From: Schistosoma mansoni
Taxonomy: Eukaryota; Platyhelminthes; Trematoda; Strigeidida; Schistosomatidae
Assembly: GCF_000237925.1 (NCBI RefSeq)
Contig: NC_031498.1
Location: 20,872,422-20,936,421 of the forward strand
Direction of reading: 5' to 3'
DNA length: 64,000 bases
Position numbers and translations under genes: made by a program
The notes under the pieces: generated by a model
Databases searched by the model: none
Told to the model about the DNA's origin: nothing
What the model saw: the letters and a program-made list of their open reading frames with translations, nothing else
Shown here: one piece after another, positions 23,342 to 35,440 of the stretch
Layout of the letters: each line of letters opens with the position of its first letter
Numbering within the stretch: the first letter of the stretch is position 1

Positions 23342-23689
23342 AATAAAATTAAAACAAAAAAATATTTTCAATTTAATGATTTTCTAAACAAGATAAATAT
23401 TTAAAAAAAGGATAATTAAATTTTTTCATCTTATGAACTCTTGTATTAGTAATATTACTATTTAATTAGCAAGTTGGAATTCAGTAGTATATATTTTTAT
23501 TTTTAAATATAATCAAAAATAAATCGATATTATAAAATTTACTTAATTAAATTATTTATTATTCACTGTATATTATTGATATGTATTGTGATGAATTTTT
23601 TTAGATTTTATTAAGAACAATGATAATCTTTGAGGGGAATTAAAACAATCATAATGTTTGTAGTAGAAAGAGATGATCTAATTATCATG
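23342..23689. other. AT-rich spacer
   Basis: No feature recognised. Confidence 0.4.
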
Positions 23690-24062
23690 AGAATTGATTG
23701 TAGTTGTAGAAGTCAAATCTCGAATATTTTGTGAAGCAGATGAATGATAAAAACTCCACCTGGAGCCCTTCTGGTGCTACTGCCGGTCCCATATCTGGAT
23801 AAAGGAGGAGGGCTGGGCATGAGGTTAGCGATTCCATCCCATAGAAAACTAACTCGCTAAAAATCGCTAACCAGAAAAAATAATTCAAATCATTTAAACT
23901 CTGCCCTACAAGTTAGAAGGTTTTCATTTTGAAGAATTATGACGCCTCATGATGAAAGCCGAGTTCCTTCGGAAGTCAGGAGGCTGATGCTCCTTCTGAA
24001 AACCAGAGCAACCATTAATTTAAGCACATGGAATGTTCGTACAATGTGGGAGACCAGGTGAG
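23690..24062 (+). mobile_element. SR2/RTE-like LINE, 5' UTR and ORF start only
   Basis: A 5' UTR with CTACTGCCGGTCCCA is followed by an ORF start whose residues (MTPHDESR… then STWNVRTMWET) match the endonuclease N-terminus seen at 29339-29806. The match stops abruptly at about 24062. A fragment keeping only the 5' end is unusual for a LINE and implies a later deletion or rearrangement. Confidence 0.75.
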
Positions 24063-24575
24063 TCATTCAAGTTTCTGCAGATGAATGATAAAACTCTTGG
24101 GGTCTATAATTAAAATCTCATGAGCTTGATTCTTATAGTGAGTTGATGTTATCTTCCTGATGAATCTTGAACTAGAACGTACTAACTATCATAATTTTAG
24201 GATATACTCTGAAATCAATAGCATAGAAATTATAAATTCAGTTAGTTTTTGAAGATTTTTTTTACCAAAATCAAGTCTGACTATGCTCCTTGGAATATAG
24301 ATTTAATTACTTAACAGTTTTCCCAATTTAGTGGAACCTAACAGTAATAACTAAAGCTCTAAAGTAAACATTGAATAGACTAAGATGAGAAACTTTGCTC
24401 TTAAGATTTGTGAATATTAAAAAGTATGTTAACCTTTGTATTCTTTCAAGTGCTTTATGAATACATTTTATGAAAATTTAATTGATTAATTGCATCAACT
24501 AATTGGATTTTCAAATTAACATGAGTGACAGTTTGATAATGACAAATGTTGAGAATAGATGCGAAAAAGAAAACA

Positions 24576-26005
24576 TTTAGTGTTATATCCGAAGGAAGAG
24601 TAAATGAATGGTAACTCCTAGGAATAGTTTGTGGACTATTATTACATATATAACTATTGGATAACTAATACTTACGCCTGTTACTCCCGATGCAACATAG
24701 GCCACCGACCAGCATTCTCCAACCCACTCTATCCTGGACCTTCTTTTCTAGTTCTATCTAATTTTCGTTTATTCTTCTCATGTCTGTTTCCATCTCTCGG
24801 CGTAATGTTTTCTTTGGTCTTCTCCTTTGACCTTCAGGATTCCATATGAGGGCTTGTCTTGTGACACAATTAGGTGATTTCCTCAAAGCATGCCCAATCC
24901 ACTTCCAGCGCCTCTTCCTGGTTTCTTCCTCCGCTGGAATCTGGTTTGTTCTCTCCCACAGTAGTTTGTTGCTGATAGTGTCTGACCAACGGATCCGAAG
25001 TGTCTTGCATAGACAACTGTTAATAAACACTTGTATCTTCTGGATGATGGTTTTTGTAGTTCTCCAAGTCTCCGCCTCATACAGTGGAACTGTCTTGACA
25101 TTTGTATTGAAAATTCTGATCTTGGTGTTGGTTGACAATTTTTTTGAGTTCCAGATGTTCTTCAGTTGTGAATATATTGCTCTTGCTTTGCCGATCCGCG
25201 CCCTCACATCTGCATCAGATCCACCGTGTTCATCGATGATGCTGTCCAGATATGTAAAGGTTTTCACATCCTCCAAAGATTCTCCGTCAAGTGTGATTCG
25301 ATTGATGCATGTTGTGTTGTATCGGAGAATCTTGCTTTTCCCTTTGTTCATATTGAGACCTACTGCTGCTGAGGCTGCTGCTACACTGGTCGTTTTCTCC
25401 TGCATTTGTTGTTGCGTGTGTGATAGAAGAGCCAGATCATCTGAAAAGTCTAAATCGTCCAGCTGCATCCTACCTGTCCACTGTATTTCGTGCTTCCCTC
25501 CAGATGTTGACGTCTTCATGATCCAGTTGATCATCAGGAGAAAGAGAAAGGGTGATAGTAAGCAACCTTGCCTAACACCGGTCTTTACCTCGAATGAGTC
25601 GGTGAGCTGTCCTCCATGAACGATTTAGCAGTTTAATCTATCATAGGAATTCCGTATGATATTGACTATCTTCTCAGGTACGCCGTAGTGTCGAAGAAGC
25701 CTCCAATTGGATAACTATTAAGTAACTATATTATATGCAAATTCATATTCCTTTTATCATAAACTTTCATTTGACCCATTGGATACTTTTCTTAATTTAT
25801 ATCCAATCTCTTAGTTACAGTCTCTCATACTCATGTACACTTTTTAACATGATCTTGTGTGATATGATGCGGTGTAATCTGTTTGTATACAAACCAAGTG
25901 TACCTAAAATAAACGATTCATACAGTAGAGGCTAAGATTGTGTTCTGAACTAAACGGGCAGGCCTAGGCTAGAGGACCAATAAGGATTCACAGTTGATGC
26001 AAGGC
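24576..26005 (+). repeat. Solo-LTR-like repeat family D, split by an RTE insertion
   Basis: 24576-24667 plus 25706-26005 together match 30550-31000 (start TGTTATATCC, then GTGTACC/AAATAA, CAGTAGAGGCT and GGGCAGGCCTAGGC landmarks). The interruption is exactly the RTE copy at 24668-25705. No internal element is attached, so this is read as a solo LTR. Confidence 0.65.
24668..25705 (-). mobile_element. SR2/RTE-like LINE, 5'-truncated, with 12-bp target duplication
   Basis: The copy runs on the minus strand from the middle of the reverse transcriptase (…[29 protein letters not shown] with FSDD in place of FADD) through [13 protein letters not shown] and [14 protein letters not shown] to the 3' end. 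A 258-codon frame (24758-25534) remains open. It is flanked by a perfect 12-bp duplication, ATTGGATAACTA, at 24656-24667 and 25706-25717. 5' truncation plus this duplication is the standard mark of target-primed reverse transcription. A stop codon just upstream of the frame and the truncation make it inactive. Confidence 0.9.
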
Positions 26006-26239
26006 TGCTAGTGCTGGTTGACGTGTCATTAGTTTAACACAGGAGTCGGTATTCTGTTTGGTGATTTTGTCACGTGATAATTGACAAGGGCAAAAGTTAT
26101 AACATCTAGATAAATATTATTTAGAGAGCTAATGTGTAAATTATCGTTTAACAAATTAACAGCAGCCATACATGCAGGAAAAACACATCTATGACACCGA
26201 TTTTGAGATTTAAAGGAAAGCAAAGAATGAATTCAATAG
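26006..26239. other. Short spacer
   Basis: No feature recognised. Confidence 0.35.
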
Positions 26240-26992
26240 GAACAATAACGGGGAGAATTTGCATGCATATAGCAAACAATTCTCTTCGCAGATGGCCTAG
26301 CCCTCCTATCGCATACACACGAACAAATACAGGCAAAAACAACAAATGTAGCAACAGCCTCTGCATCAATAGGCCTCAACATATGCACAGGAAAAAACAA
26401 GATTCTCAAATACAACACGGAGAACACCAACCCAATCACACTTGTTGGCGAAACTCTGGAAGAGGTGGAAACATTCACGTACCTGGGAAGTATCGTTGAT
26501 AAACAAGGAGGATCGGATGCAGATGTAAAGGCGAGGACTGACAAGGGCAGCATTTCTACAATTGAAGAACATATGGAACTCAAAAGAACTCTTAACTAAC
26601 TTCAAATTGAGAATCTTCAATACGAACAACAAGACAGTCCTACTGTACGGAGATGAAACGTGGAGAACTACTACAACCATCGTCAAGAAGATACAAGTAT
26701 TTATAAACAGTTGTCTACGCAAAATACTCAACATTCACTGGCCGGATACTATCAGCAACAGCGTTTTATGGGAGAGGACAAACCAGCTTCCATCTGAAGA
26801 AGAAATTAGGAAAAGACATTGGAAGTGGATAGGACATATATTAAGGAAATCACCAATGTGCATCGCAAGGCAATCCATAACTCAGAATCCGGAAGGGAAG
26901 CGGAAAAAAGGAAGGCCAAAGAACAGATTACGCCAGGAAATAGAAGTAGATATGAAAAGGATGAATGTTAACCAGAAGGAACTGTAGATGGT
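26240..26992 (+). mobile_element. SR2/RTE-like LINE 3' half, decayed
   Basis: On the plus strand, the region of the catalytic box (LFADGLALLSHT, second Asp lost) through [27 protein letters not shown] and [15 protein letters not shown] to the ORF end near 26987. Frames break near 26275, 26460 and 26540. The closest relative within the window is the copy at 43548-45735. Confidence 0.85.
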
Positions 26993-27663
26993 AGTACGTG
27001 ATACATGTTCCAAGCACTTAAATAGATATAAGTGAATCTAGTTTACAATTTTAAGGCTAAATAAAACTCCACTAACAAATGCTTCTTACACCATAATGTT
27101 GTTCACTTCAAACCTTTCTTTAATCAATTTTTAGCAGGTTTTCTTTTAAAATTAGTTGTTCTGTGTATAATGTAAAACCTCTGATCAGAATGTGATTCGT
27201 TCAAATGATCACATAGTTGCAAAACTTTCCCCATCACACATACATACATTATATTATTGTTTTTTTCAGGACCATAAAATGTAACATATACACAGGGAAA
27301 TGCAGCTTTACGGAAATGACGCCGGTGTTTTCGATTTTGTTTCATATTGCCCATTTTCAACTGTAATTTAAATAAGTATCTGTATGTGGATATGGGTATT
27401 TGTGTAAATGGCGTCTAACAAAAAGGAAAAAAAGTAAGGCTAAATAAAACATAACGATCAATACAAATAATTATATATCTATGATAAGCTTATTTTTCAT
27501 TTACAATAACTCAATGGTAGCAATAGTAGTATCATTACTAGTTACAATAAATAGTAATCATAGATTATAATAGATAAACGGCAAAGTTTGTTCTAAGCTT
27601 ATTTCACTGCTGTAGAAGCAAGAAAGCTGGGAAATTTGAAAAATAACAACAACAGTAATATCA
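26993..27663. other. AT-rich spacer
   Basis: No gene recognised. Confidence 0.4.
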
Positions 27664-27975
27664 TATTGTGGTGTGCGTTACTGATATCCACATAAGTGGT
27701 ACATGGTGATGGTCGGGTATTGAATGTATTTCAGTAGAAGATCGATAAGGAGAGAACGGGAACGGCACGCAATTGGTACGAAAATGCACGAACAATTATA
27801 ATCGAAGAGTATGGACGGATATTTGCAGAAGAAACAGTCAAATTGAGACAATTGATTGATAATTTGCAAATTAACTGTTCACTATATGGTTCTCATACTT
27901 TAATGAGATATTCTGTAATGTTGTGCTAAATTCATTCGACTATCTCCACCGTATTTTATTCACTACAATATGACT
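27664..27975 (+). repeat. 300-bp LTR-like repeat family C, copy 2
   Basis: Shares landmarks with 21295-21600 over the whole length (GATATCCACAT/TAAGTGGTACATGGTGATG, AGTAGAAGATCGATAAGGA, CAATTGATTGATAATTTGCAAA). It is closer to the minus-strand copy at 39000-39305 than to copy 1. Confidence 0.6.
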
Positions 27976-29159
27976 AAAATGACAATAAGTTACTTTATGG
28001 TTCAATATACATAATAGTTATAATATGCTTGTATTCATTTGGTTTGAAGTTACATAACTTAATTGTGTACAAACTAAACTTTTCAGTACCGGTTACTTAC
28101 TATATATCGTCTTATTATACAATATGAAAATGCTCAGTATGATAATTTGAATTCATGATTATAATGAGTCAATATAAAAAAGAACATGCATAACTTGAGT
28201 TCTATATCTATTGAAATCCATAAACAATGTGGAATTCAATAGAACTCTCGGGAAATTTTATAGCTTGAAAGAAGGATTTTTAAGTGTTGTGTTTTTTTGG
28301 AGCTGGATAGTTTTCATTATCTTTCTAGAAAAAAAATCATCATCTATTAGTTTTAAAAAAGTAATCAATTAAAGTGTTCTCCACATTTGATTAAGATTAT
28401 TACTTTGTTGACCTGAAATCTGACTGATTGTTGTCCATGATTGTGTTGTCATTGTTTGTACATTTACTTAGATTACTTGCATTGACGTTAAAGATGATTA
28501 TTATTTTTCTTAGTGACTGATAAATCGAGTTGATTTTAGTGCCTACTAGTGATCTGAGTGTCAGGTTTATAAAAACTACAGTTTTGCTTGTATTTTCTTT
28601 GTTCAATATTTTGACATTTGTAAGATGCAAGATCTTTTAAATTCTAATAGCTCTGTATACATTCTAGATTCCAACTTCCACTGAGACCAGACATGAACAA
28701 AATACTCAATAGTTTAAGTATTGATAGTAGTAGCTTTTCATTTAGAGTAAGACAAAAGTTAAAGTTAATTTCTCGCATTTACTTCTTTTCTTGTCAATTT
28801 ACTCTCACTGTGCTGATATGAGGTTTACCAACTTCAATTGATGTACATTTGCACCATGTTCTGTAATGATATTGATTGACTTTGCTCACTCTTGCTTCCT
28901 GTTTTTAAATGACTTCCTTACTTAAATCAGTCCATATATTTCTTAAATTAGTCATATTTTGACTGGATATTTAAAAACTGACTAAGCTGGTCTAAAGTAT
29001 ACTAATTATGATGAAGGATTTATAAAATATGAAGAGGATTTACATTGACCAATCACTGGATAGCGAAGGGTGTTACGTGTGTTTAGTACTTAATGCTCAT
29101 GGAATTCGATCAGTCGATAGAAGCACATCAGTTGCACACCATACTGATAAGTGCAAACT
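27976..29159. other. AT-rich spacer without recognised features
   Basis: No gene, repeat family or RNA recognised; a few short open frames have no family resemblance. Confidence 0.4.
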
Positions 29160-29950
29160 ATCATGAAAAAAACTAGATCCAAAGTTTTCAGTGGAGTACT
29201 TACTCCCAGTTCATGCCATCTGATGATATCTTTACACCCAATGTTGTCCGTTCCGACTTAGGCGACTAGGTCCCTCATCAGGGTTATCAGGTCTTTTCCT
29301 GGGCACTTCGCTATGATTGATTCCAGCCTCAAGTAGGGCTAGAATTTATCGTCGTAGTTGCTATCATTCGTAGGTGCATAACATTGGATAGCGTTCATTG
29401 TGATAAACTCCCTCATTGTTTTCAAGGATGCTTTGATGATTCTGGATCCGTGAGATTCCCATCCTACAAGTGCATTTCCTGCTTCACTGAACAGCATTAG
29501 AGCCACTCCCTGAGTGTTTGGAGTATTTTCGTCTTTGTGACCGGAGTACAGCAGCACCTCTCCCGTATCTAGCATTTGCTGTTCAGCTTGATTCCAATGG
29601 GTTTCACTTATTCTAAGCACCACCAAGTTGTATCTCCTCATTTCCGTAGCTGTTTGATTGGTGCTTCCGGTCTTCCACATTGTCCGGACATTCCATGTAC
29701 CTATATTAATTGTTGCTCTGGTTGTTAGAAGAGGCATCGGCCTAGTGACTTCCGAAAAATCTCGGCTTTCATCCTGAGGCGTCATAATTCTTCCTCCAAC
29801 TCTCAAGGGAAGAGTTTAAATGGTTTAATTTGTTTAATCTGGCTGGCGTTCTTTAAGATTTTTTTCTACGGGATGGGGTGACCGACTTTACGCCCAAGCC
29901 TTCTCCTTTACCCGGGTTTGGGACCGGCAGTAACTAGAAGAGTTACAGGC
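29160..29950 (-). mobile_element. SR2/RTE-like LINE 5' end with endonuclease N-terminus
   Basis: On the minus strand the 5' UTR (ACTGCCGGTCCCAAACCCGG near 29920) leads into a 155-codon frame (29339-29806). It carries the AP-endonuclease start (INIGTWNVRTMW), the catalytic-region ISETHWNQ and IQCYAPTNDSN. Beyond its stop the similarity continues to about 29160 in other frames (SIIAKCPGKDL…), then ends. The reverse transcriptase part is absent. Confidence 0.85.
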
Positions 29951-30549
29951 GGAGTTAAAGGAATAATGTATGAAGTTCTAATTCATACTTCGAGGTCTGT
30001 TGTGACTCATTAGGATTAGTAAATTAATAATATATTTGTAATATCGCAATGAGTAGGAAAATTAGATTTTCTGACGTTTCGTGACTCAGTGTAAGCTACT
30101 TCTTCAGAGAATAAATAACCAAATTAAAATTAATCCAAGTACAAATAGTACAACGGAACAAGAAGTATATTATGTTAGAATTAGTAACATTCAATAACCT
30201 ATACAGAAAGGGCTTACATACTGAAGGTACACGATGATGGGTTTAGTATCAAAACATTATTTATTTAGCTAATAGCTATCTTTTGTCTATGAGTACCATC
30301 TATAAATAAGCACTACATCCATTGTGGTGAATATATTTAATCAACTTAATCATACTACTTTAACGAAATTTAAGTAGAAAGTCTTATTATGAATTTTTAT
30401 TGGTAACAAATGACCAATATCTTGAATGAGATGTAGTTTATTTTAATTCTCAAACTGCTCACATTTAGTATCATTGAACCCAAATTCTAATTTTTTAAAC
30501 AGGCATTGAATTGAACAATAACAGCTGTCTGTCGAATAAATGTGTTAGT
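29951..30549. other. AT-rich spacer
   Basis: No feature recognised. Confidence 0.35.
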
Positions 30550-31000
30550 TGTTATATCCCATGGAGATTTATGAATGGTAACTTTGAGAACTATTTATGG
30601 ACAAATATGATATGTATATTTCCTATTGTATAATAGCTAAGTAACTAAACTATTCATATTCGTGTCCTTCTTATTATAAGCTTCAATTTGACCTATAGAC
30701 TATTATTATACGATTAACCATTCCTAAGTTATACCAAGTCTATTAATTACTGTTCCCCCTACTCACAGCCACATTTGGCTAAATCTTGTACAAATATTAT
30801 TTTGTATTTTATGGTACGATGTGGTCAGTCTGTTTGGTATATAAACCCAGTATGTTTGAGAATAATGATTTATATTGCAGAGGCTGTTATTGATGTTCTG
30901 GACTTAACTGGCTGGGCTAGGCAGATAGCAGGACTAATAAGTACTTAAGACTGCTCATACGGCTTTTGTGAATCATAGGGTTATCGATAAATCACTGCTC
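30550..31000 (+). repeat. Solo-LTR-like repeat family D, uninterrupted copy
   Basis: Starts TGTTATATCC and matches both halves of the split copy at 24576-26005 in order (GGAACTATTTATGG-type, TAACTATTCATATTC, CAGAGGCTGTTATTG, GGGCTAGGCAGA). The right boundary is uncertain. Confidence 0.6.
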
Positions 31001-31329
31001 TCCAATTGGCGGTCTTTTAACTTCATATATATCGACTGGGCAAGAACGTACTCAATCGATATAACAGTAGTCACATTGAAAATCTGAAAATACTTAATCT
31101 CATTAAAATTTCATAGAACAATAATGTCTTTCTTTACACATAAATAAACTGTGGCAGTGAAATAAAATGTTGATATTTCAGTAAATAAGTACTGAAAAAG
31201 TATATCTCGCCTTAAAATTGTAGAAGAAACTTCACACCACTGCTTATCATCAGCTTGACAATTAGTGTAAATCATGAAGCAATGAATAAGGATATTACGC
31301 ATTAGCTAGAGACTCCATCGAACTACTTA

Positions 31330-31620
31330 CCCATGACTATGATGAAACCCGAACCCGGTACCTTTCAGCTCTAATGATAAGCGCGTTATTTTTATGTCAT
31401 TTAGCCTAAATTCAATGTTCCACCTTTCTAACTCCAGTCTTTCAAAGAGAGAAAGGGGTATTGAGCAATTATCATTCAGCATTATTGATGTTATCTATTT
31501 CTCTTCCAACATAAACGAGCCCCACTAGTCATACCTTCTCATCAGAATTTATAGAAAGCTTCTTGACATTAGTCACCAGTGATTACTTGAATATTATTAA
31601 GATAGAATGATTGTGAAAAT
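31330..31620 (-). repeat. Heavily decayed SINE-like sequence
   Basis: A minus-strand B-box-like GGTTCGGGTTTCATC near 31350 and a block near 31545-31600 resembling the Sm-alpha 5' half (TTCTCATCAGAATTTA…TTAGTCACCAGTGA). No hammerhead remains. Confidence 0.35.
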
Positions 31621-31924
31621 TGTTTAAGTAAAAGGTTAATTTATATCATGAAATGACTTCAGCTAGATATTCTGTCCTGATGAGTTAAATTTCAAATGCC
31701 TCGAACAGAACGTATAAACGGTCTGACACATGACCTTTATTCTGAAACTATCAATTATTTTAAGCAAGTTATTTTGAAATCAAATAAACGAGGGTGATTT
31801 AGGTAACTGATGAGGGAAAGAGAGTAAGGAATGAGTAAGCCAGTTCAAGGTCACAGAGTATATACCAAAACAAAATGTTATCCATTGAACGTAGAAAATT
31901 AGTTTTAATCAATAAAACATTTTT

Positions 31925-32265
31925 TAAATAATTAAGATTAGGGTTAAGAATAGAATTTAGACTTTAGGATTAAGATACATGATTATAGTGAGGATTAGGG
32001 ATTATTATTAAAAGTTATGACTAACCGTTTAGAATGAGAATTTAGGATTGAGACGTAGTAATTAGGGTCAGAATTAAGATCAAGACGTAGCGTTTTCAGT
32101 AGCAATTATGATTAGGGTTCAGGATTTAGGATCGGAATCAAGATTTACTGTTGGTACCGTAATCCTAAATCCCAAACTCCATATGTTAATCCTAACCCTA
32201 AAATTTTCGCTTCAAAGTTAAACCCTTAATACTGAATCTAAACTCTAAATCCTGCTTCCTGGTTG
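31925..32265. repeat. Degenerate telomere-like sequence, TTAGGG then CCCTAA
   Basis: From 31925 to about 32150 the plus strand is rich in TTAGGG/TTAGGAT variants (GATTAGGGTTAAG, GATTAGGGATT, GATTAGGGTTCAGG). From about 32155 to 32265 it switches to the complement (AATCCTAAATCCC, TTAATCCTAACCCTAAA). No run of perfect units exceeds two. Confidence 0.55.
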
Positions 32266-33304
32266 ACTGAATAGGTTCTCGTTCCTGATAGTCTTCCCTT
32301 ATACGTAAACTCTACGGATTCTTCTAATAAAAAAATAAAGATAGAAGTCATCTTTGATTTCTTATGAGTTATTTGGTCACTTAATTAATGGGTCACTCGG
32401 TGATAACTAAGATACCTTTCTTTCTAGCTTTGCTTCGATGTATTTCTAACCATTAACAAATGCATTTTGAAAAGTAAACTATAAATATAATCATAATTTG
32501 ATACTGTGAATAAAACCGTTAGTCATAAACTGTTTTGATTGATGATAAAGTTTCTGCTGTGAATTTGTCGACGGAAATAACTTTGAGTTAAGTATACAAA
32601 TAAAATTCACTTGTTTCCGAAGCATCGGTTCGAACACTAGAACAGCCAGCCAAATTCCCAGTATACTGTGTATCATTCTCACTATTGGGACTCAGAAATT
32701 CACGTGATCATATACATAAAATACAGTACCAGACATTATACCATAAATAATAAATCTTAACAAGTACAAAACTGAGTTACAGAAGTTTAGCTTTTAGTAT
32801 CCCAGGTTCTGACTCCATTTTGATTTTGATTATCGTTATTAGTTTATACATGTCGCTGATCCTCGGATATAATCATCGACTTGACTCGAGTTAGTGAATA
32901 ACGGAATTAAAAAAGTCAGATACGAGATTGGATTTTTTGAATACGTATATTTCATACAATCGTTGATCGGAAAGCGAAGCGAAACAAAACGACGCGCAAT
33001 GGAGAAAGAGAGTGAGCCAACCCGATTTAACCAAGCGTAAATCGATATTTATAGTCAGATAAAAATAAGTTGTAGACATATGATTAGTAGAATAAGAAAC
33101 GTACACACATACGATCAGATAAAAAGGTCAGGATTAATAAGTGAATAATTGACATGGTTAAAATGTAACTCAAGACGAATGAATGAATTGGTCTGTCCAG
33201 AAACTAAAATAACCCATATGAGCTTGACATTGTAGCGGTAAATAAATCCCCAAAATAAATAGCTCTGTAAGTGTTCGATATTGGATGCTGACCACTGGAT
33301 GAAG
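32266..33304. other. Spacer with unassigned repeat-like sequence
   Basis: No gene. 32890-33280 is relatively GC-balanced for the region and may be LTR-like, but no second copy was found in the window. Confidence 0.3.
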
Positions 33305-33420
33305 GCGCTAGGTCATGCATTTGGACCCAGGACTTATCAGTCTCGCGCGCGAGCGCTTAACCACTAGACCACTAAGCCGGCTCAATTTCGTCGATTGGTT
33401 GAAGTTAGACATTAAAACCG
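33305..33420 (-). repeat. Sm-alpha-like SINE head, truncated
   Basis: On the minus strand the A-box (GGCTTAGTGGTCTAGTGGTT) and the CTCGCGCGCGAGACTG stem are present, and the copy ends before the hammerhead. It lies head to head with the next copy. Confidence 0.65.
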
Positions 33421-33660
33421 TTGGATGCCGGCTCAGTGGTCTAGTGGTCAAGCGCTCGCGTGCGAGACTGATAGGTCCTGGGTTCCAAATTCCCCGGAGG
33501 CGGGATCGTGGATGCGCACCGTTGAGGAGTCCCACAATAGGATGAAACGACCGTCCAGTGCTTCCAGGTTTTCCATGGTGATCTAGCTTCAATTCAGCCA
33601 TGATTTCAACTATATAAAATTACTAAAATCTCTACAAAACCCCCTTCTCAAATAGATATA
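33421..33660 (+). repeat. Sm-alpha-like SINE with inactivated hammerhead
   Basis: A near-complete unit: A-box (33428-33440), B-box (GGGTTCCAAATTC, damaged), hammerhead, and 3' end TTTCAACTATATAAAATTAC. In the ribozyme the first core box reads TTGAGGAG at 33532-33539, so the catalytic C3 is changed to U. GAAAC (33544-33548), GTC and stem I are kept. Confidence 0.8.
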
Positions 33661-33894
33661 TGTCAAAATATTAAAAGAAAATATAAATTAATTTGAACAG
33701 AAATAAAATGTCAGGAGATTTTATCAGTAAATTAATAGGAGAATATTGATAAGGAGAACAAGTAGTTTGCATATATAAACCTATCGGCTAGATATGCTAA
33801 TCTCTTTAATGATTTATAATTGATATTTTGTAAAAAGTTAAAGGTCAATATTTTTTTAAAGCATGTAGATAGTTTTATTCAACCAGTAAATATG

Positions 33895-34031
33895 AGGTGA
33901 TTGTTACACTGTATTGATCTAGTCAATAACCTATATTCTTAAACATGTTTCTAATTGAAACGTTGTACAGATTCATATCTTTTTGTCACCTTTTTCTTTT
34001 CTTTTTTTGTTCTTATGAAAGAAATTTCATT
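33895..34031 (+). mobile_element. CR1-like LINE 3' UTR fragment
   Basis: Resembles the 3' UTR of the CR1-like element at 42870-43000 (CTAGTCAATAACCTATATTCTTAAACATGTTTC versus a matching stretch there) for about 130 bp. Confidence 0.5.
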
Positions 34032-34180
34032 TTGATGTAGGTTTGTTCTCTGAGCTTCGGTAGAAGTTTGTGCTGATGTCGTTCAGAAGGACGATGAAAG
34101 CTCCACGACCAAACCATCCAGCTCAGAGAACAAACCAACATCAAAATCACCCACCTGAGCTACAAATCTTCTCCACCATT
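34032..34180 (-). repeat. Fold-back repeat, copy 2
   Basis: The outer 25 bp at 34032-34056 and 34120-34144 are inverted repeats with one mismatch (GTTTGTTCTCTGAGCT and its complement are perfect). The flanking segment to 34180 corresponds to the leader of copy 1 at 17225. The far end is joined directly to a minus-strand Sm-alpha-like SINE. Confidence 0.7.
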
Positions 34181-34312
34181 ATGGGACTCCTCAGCACTGC
34201 GCATCCACGATCCCGCACCAACGAGATTCGAACCCAGGACCTACCAGTTTCGCGCCGGAGCACTTAACTGATAGACCACTGAGCCGGCATCCGACGATGT
34301 TAATGTCTAGCT
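34181..34312 (-). repeat. Sm-alpha-like SINE truncated inside the hammerhead
   Basis: On the minus strand the A-box, B-box (GGGTTCGAATCTC) and CTGAGGAGTCCCATAATGG are present, then the sequence switches to the fold-back repeat. The second core box and cleavage site are missing. Confidence 0.7.
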
Positions 34313-34931
34313 ACCAATTGATGTGATGTATGAATCTTTGAAGGAGCATCAGTCACTTCAGAATTTGAAGATACACTCTGCTGATATGCGTTAACCAGTT
34401 TGAAAACTAGATAAAAGTCTTTCTGTAAACTGTCTCCAACTCTCTAACACTTATTGATTCTTATTAAAACATTTTTGTTTTTAGTTAATACATTAATTGA
34501 AATGATATTCAATGTGATCATAGTATATTACGCCTTATAGTTAGTCTTTTTAACAATAACATTATCATTGAAATCATATTATCACATGATGTTGTGAAAT
34601 CATTATGCTCACTTATAGACGAATTCAAGTATACTTGGATACTTCATAATAGGGTTTTTCATTCATTTTTCTTTCACATACTTTGGTTGATTGGTTTAAA
34701 TCAACTTGGTTTTTGTGTTTTATTTGTCAATGAAATGGCTATTACTTTGAGAATAATTGATTCTGTTACTATACCGATATGAGTAGCGTTATTAGTAGTA
34801 TTATCTTTATCGTCATAAGCATTTTATTTTTCATTAAACAAAAACCATGATTGAAATTATGTGAGATTAATTGACAAAATTAATTGACTTCGTATGATGA
34901 CTGGGATCAAATTGAAAGCAGCCTATTTTTA
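34313..34931. other. AT-rich spacer
   Basis: No feature recognised. Confidence 0.4.
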
Positions 34932-35440
34932 TTATAATTTGAACACATAAATATTAGTACAAAGAGACGCCAGATACATATGCACCGCACAAATCTCATT
35001 TGATTTGTGTGACGGCTGTGATACTGCTCGGGTGCCCAGACTGAAGCAGATGGTTTTCTTAGGGGGCCACACCCGGAGCATTTGACCTAACGGCCTAATC
35101 CACAAGGCAGTGGAGCATCGTAAGGAGATGCAGTCCCATGGTAGCCGGTGACCGACGATTAGCTCATATGCCATTTGTTCACTCAGAGTACTGGACCCAT
35201 GTGCACCATTGGTTTGGAATCAGGGTTTTCCAACTCCCTGGGTGAACTTTCCGTGTCCACCAACCCGGTTAAAGCGCCGGACATTCTCTTTTCGTCCTCT
35301 CAATTTCGTAAACAACACCCCAACCATGAGAAGGCAGTGAGTAGGACTTTGCTGGTAGAGGCTGTAAATGCGTGGCCGTGTGAGAGCATTTCGAGAAAGA
35401 GAGCGGAATCTCCCCACCCTCGGCCGTATCAGGGCATTTG
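34932..35440 (-). mobile_element. 500-bp retroposon family R500, copy 3
   Basis: Same order of blocks as copies 1 and 2 and the same orientation. The minus-strand frame (34932-35174) keeps about 80 codons with HRLPWDCISLRCSTALWIRP. A possible imperfect target duplication is GCCTATTTTTA on the left and GCTTATTTTAA on the right. Confidence 0.7.

Noticed and set aside
22980-23346. Open frames of 111-120 codons on both strands through the GTA array
   Set aside because: Poly-Thr and poly-Val products of a triplet repeat, with no non-repetitive part.
24846-25619. 257-codon plus-strand frame
   Set aside because: Antisense shadow of the RTE reverse transcriptase.
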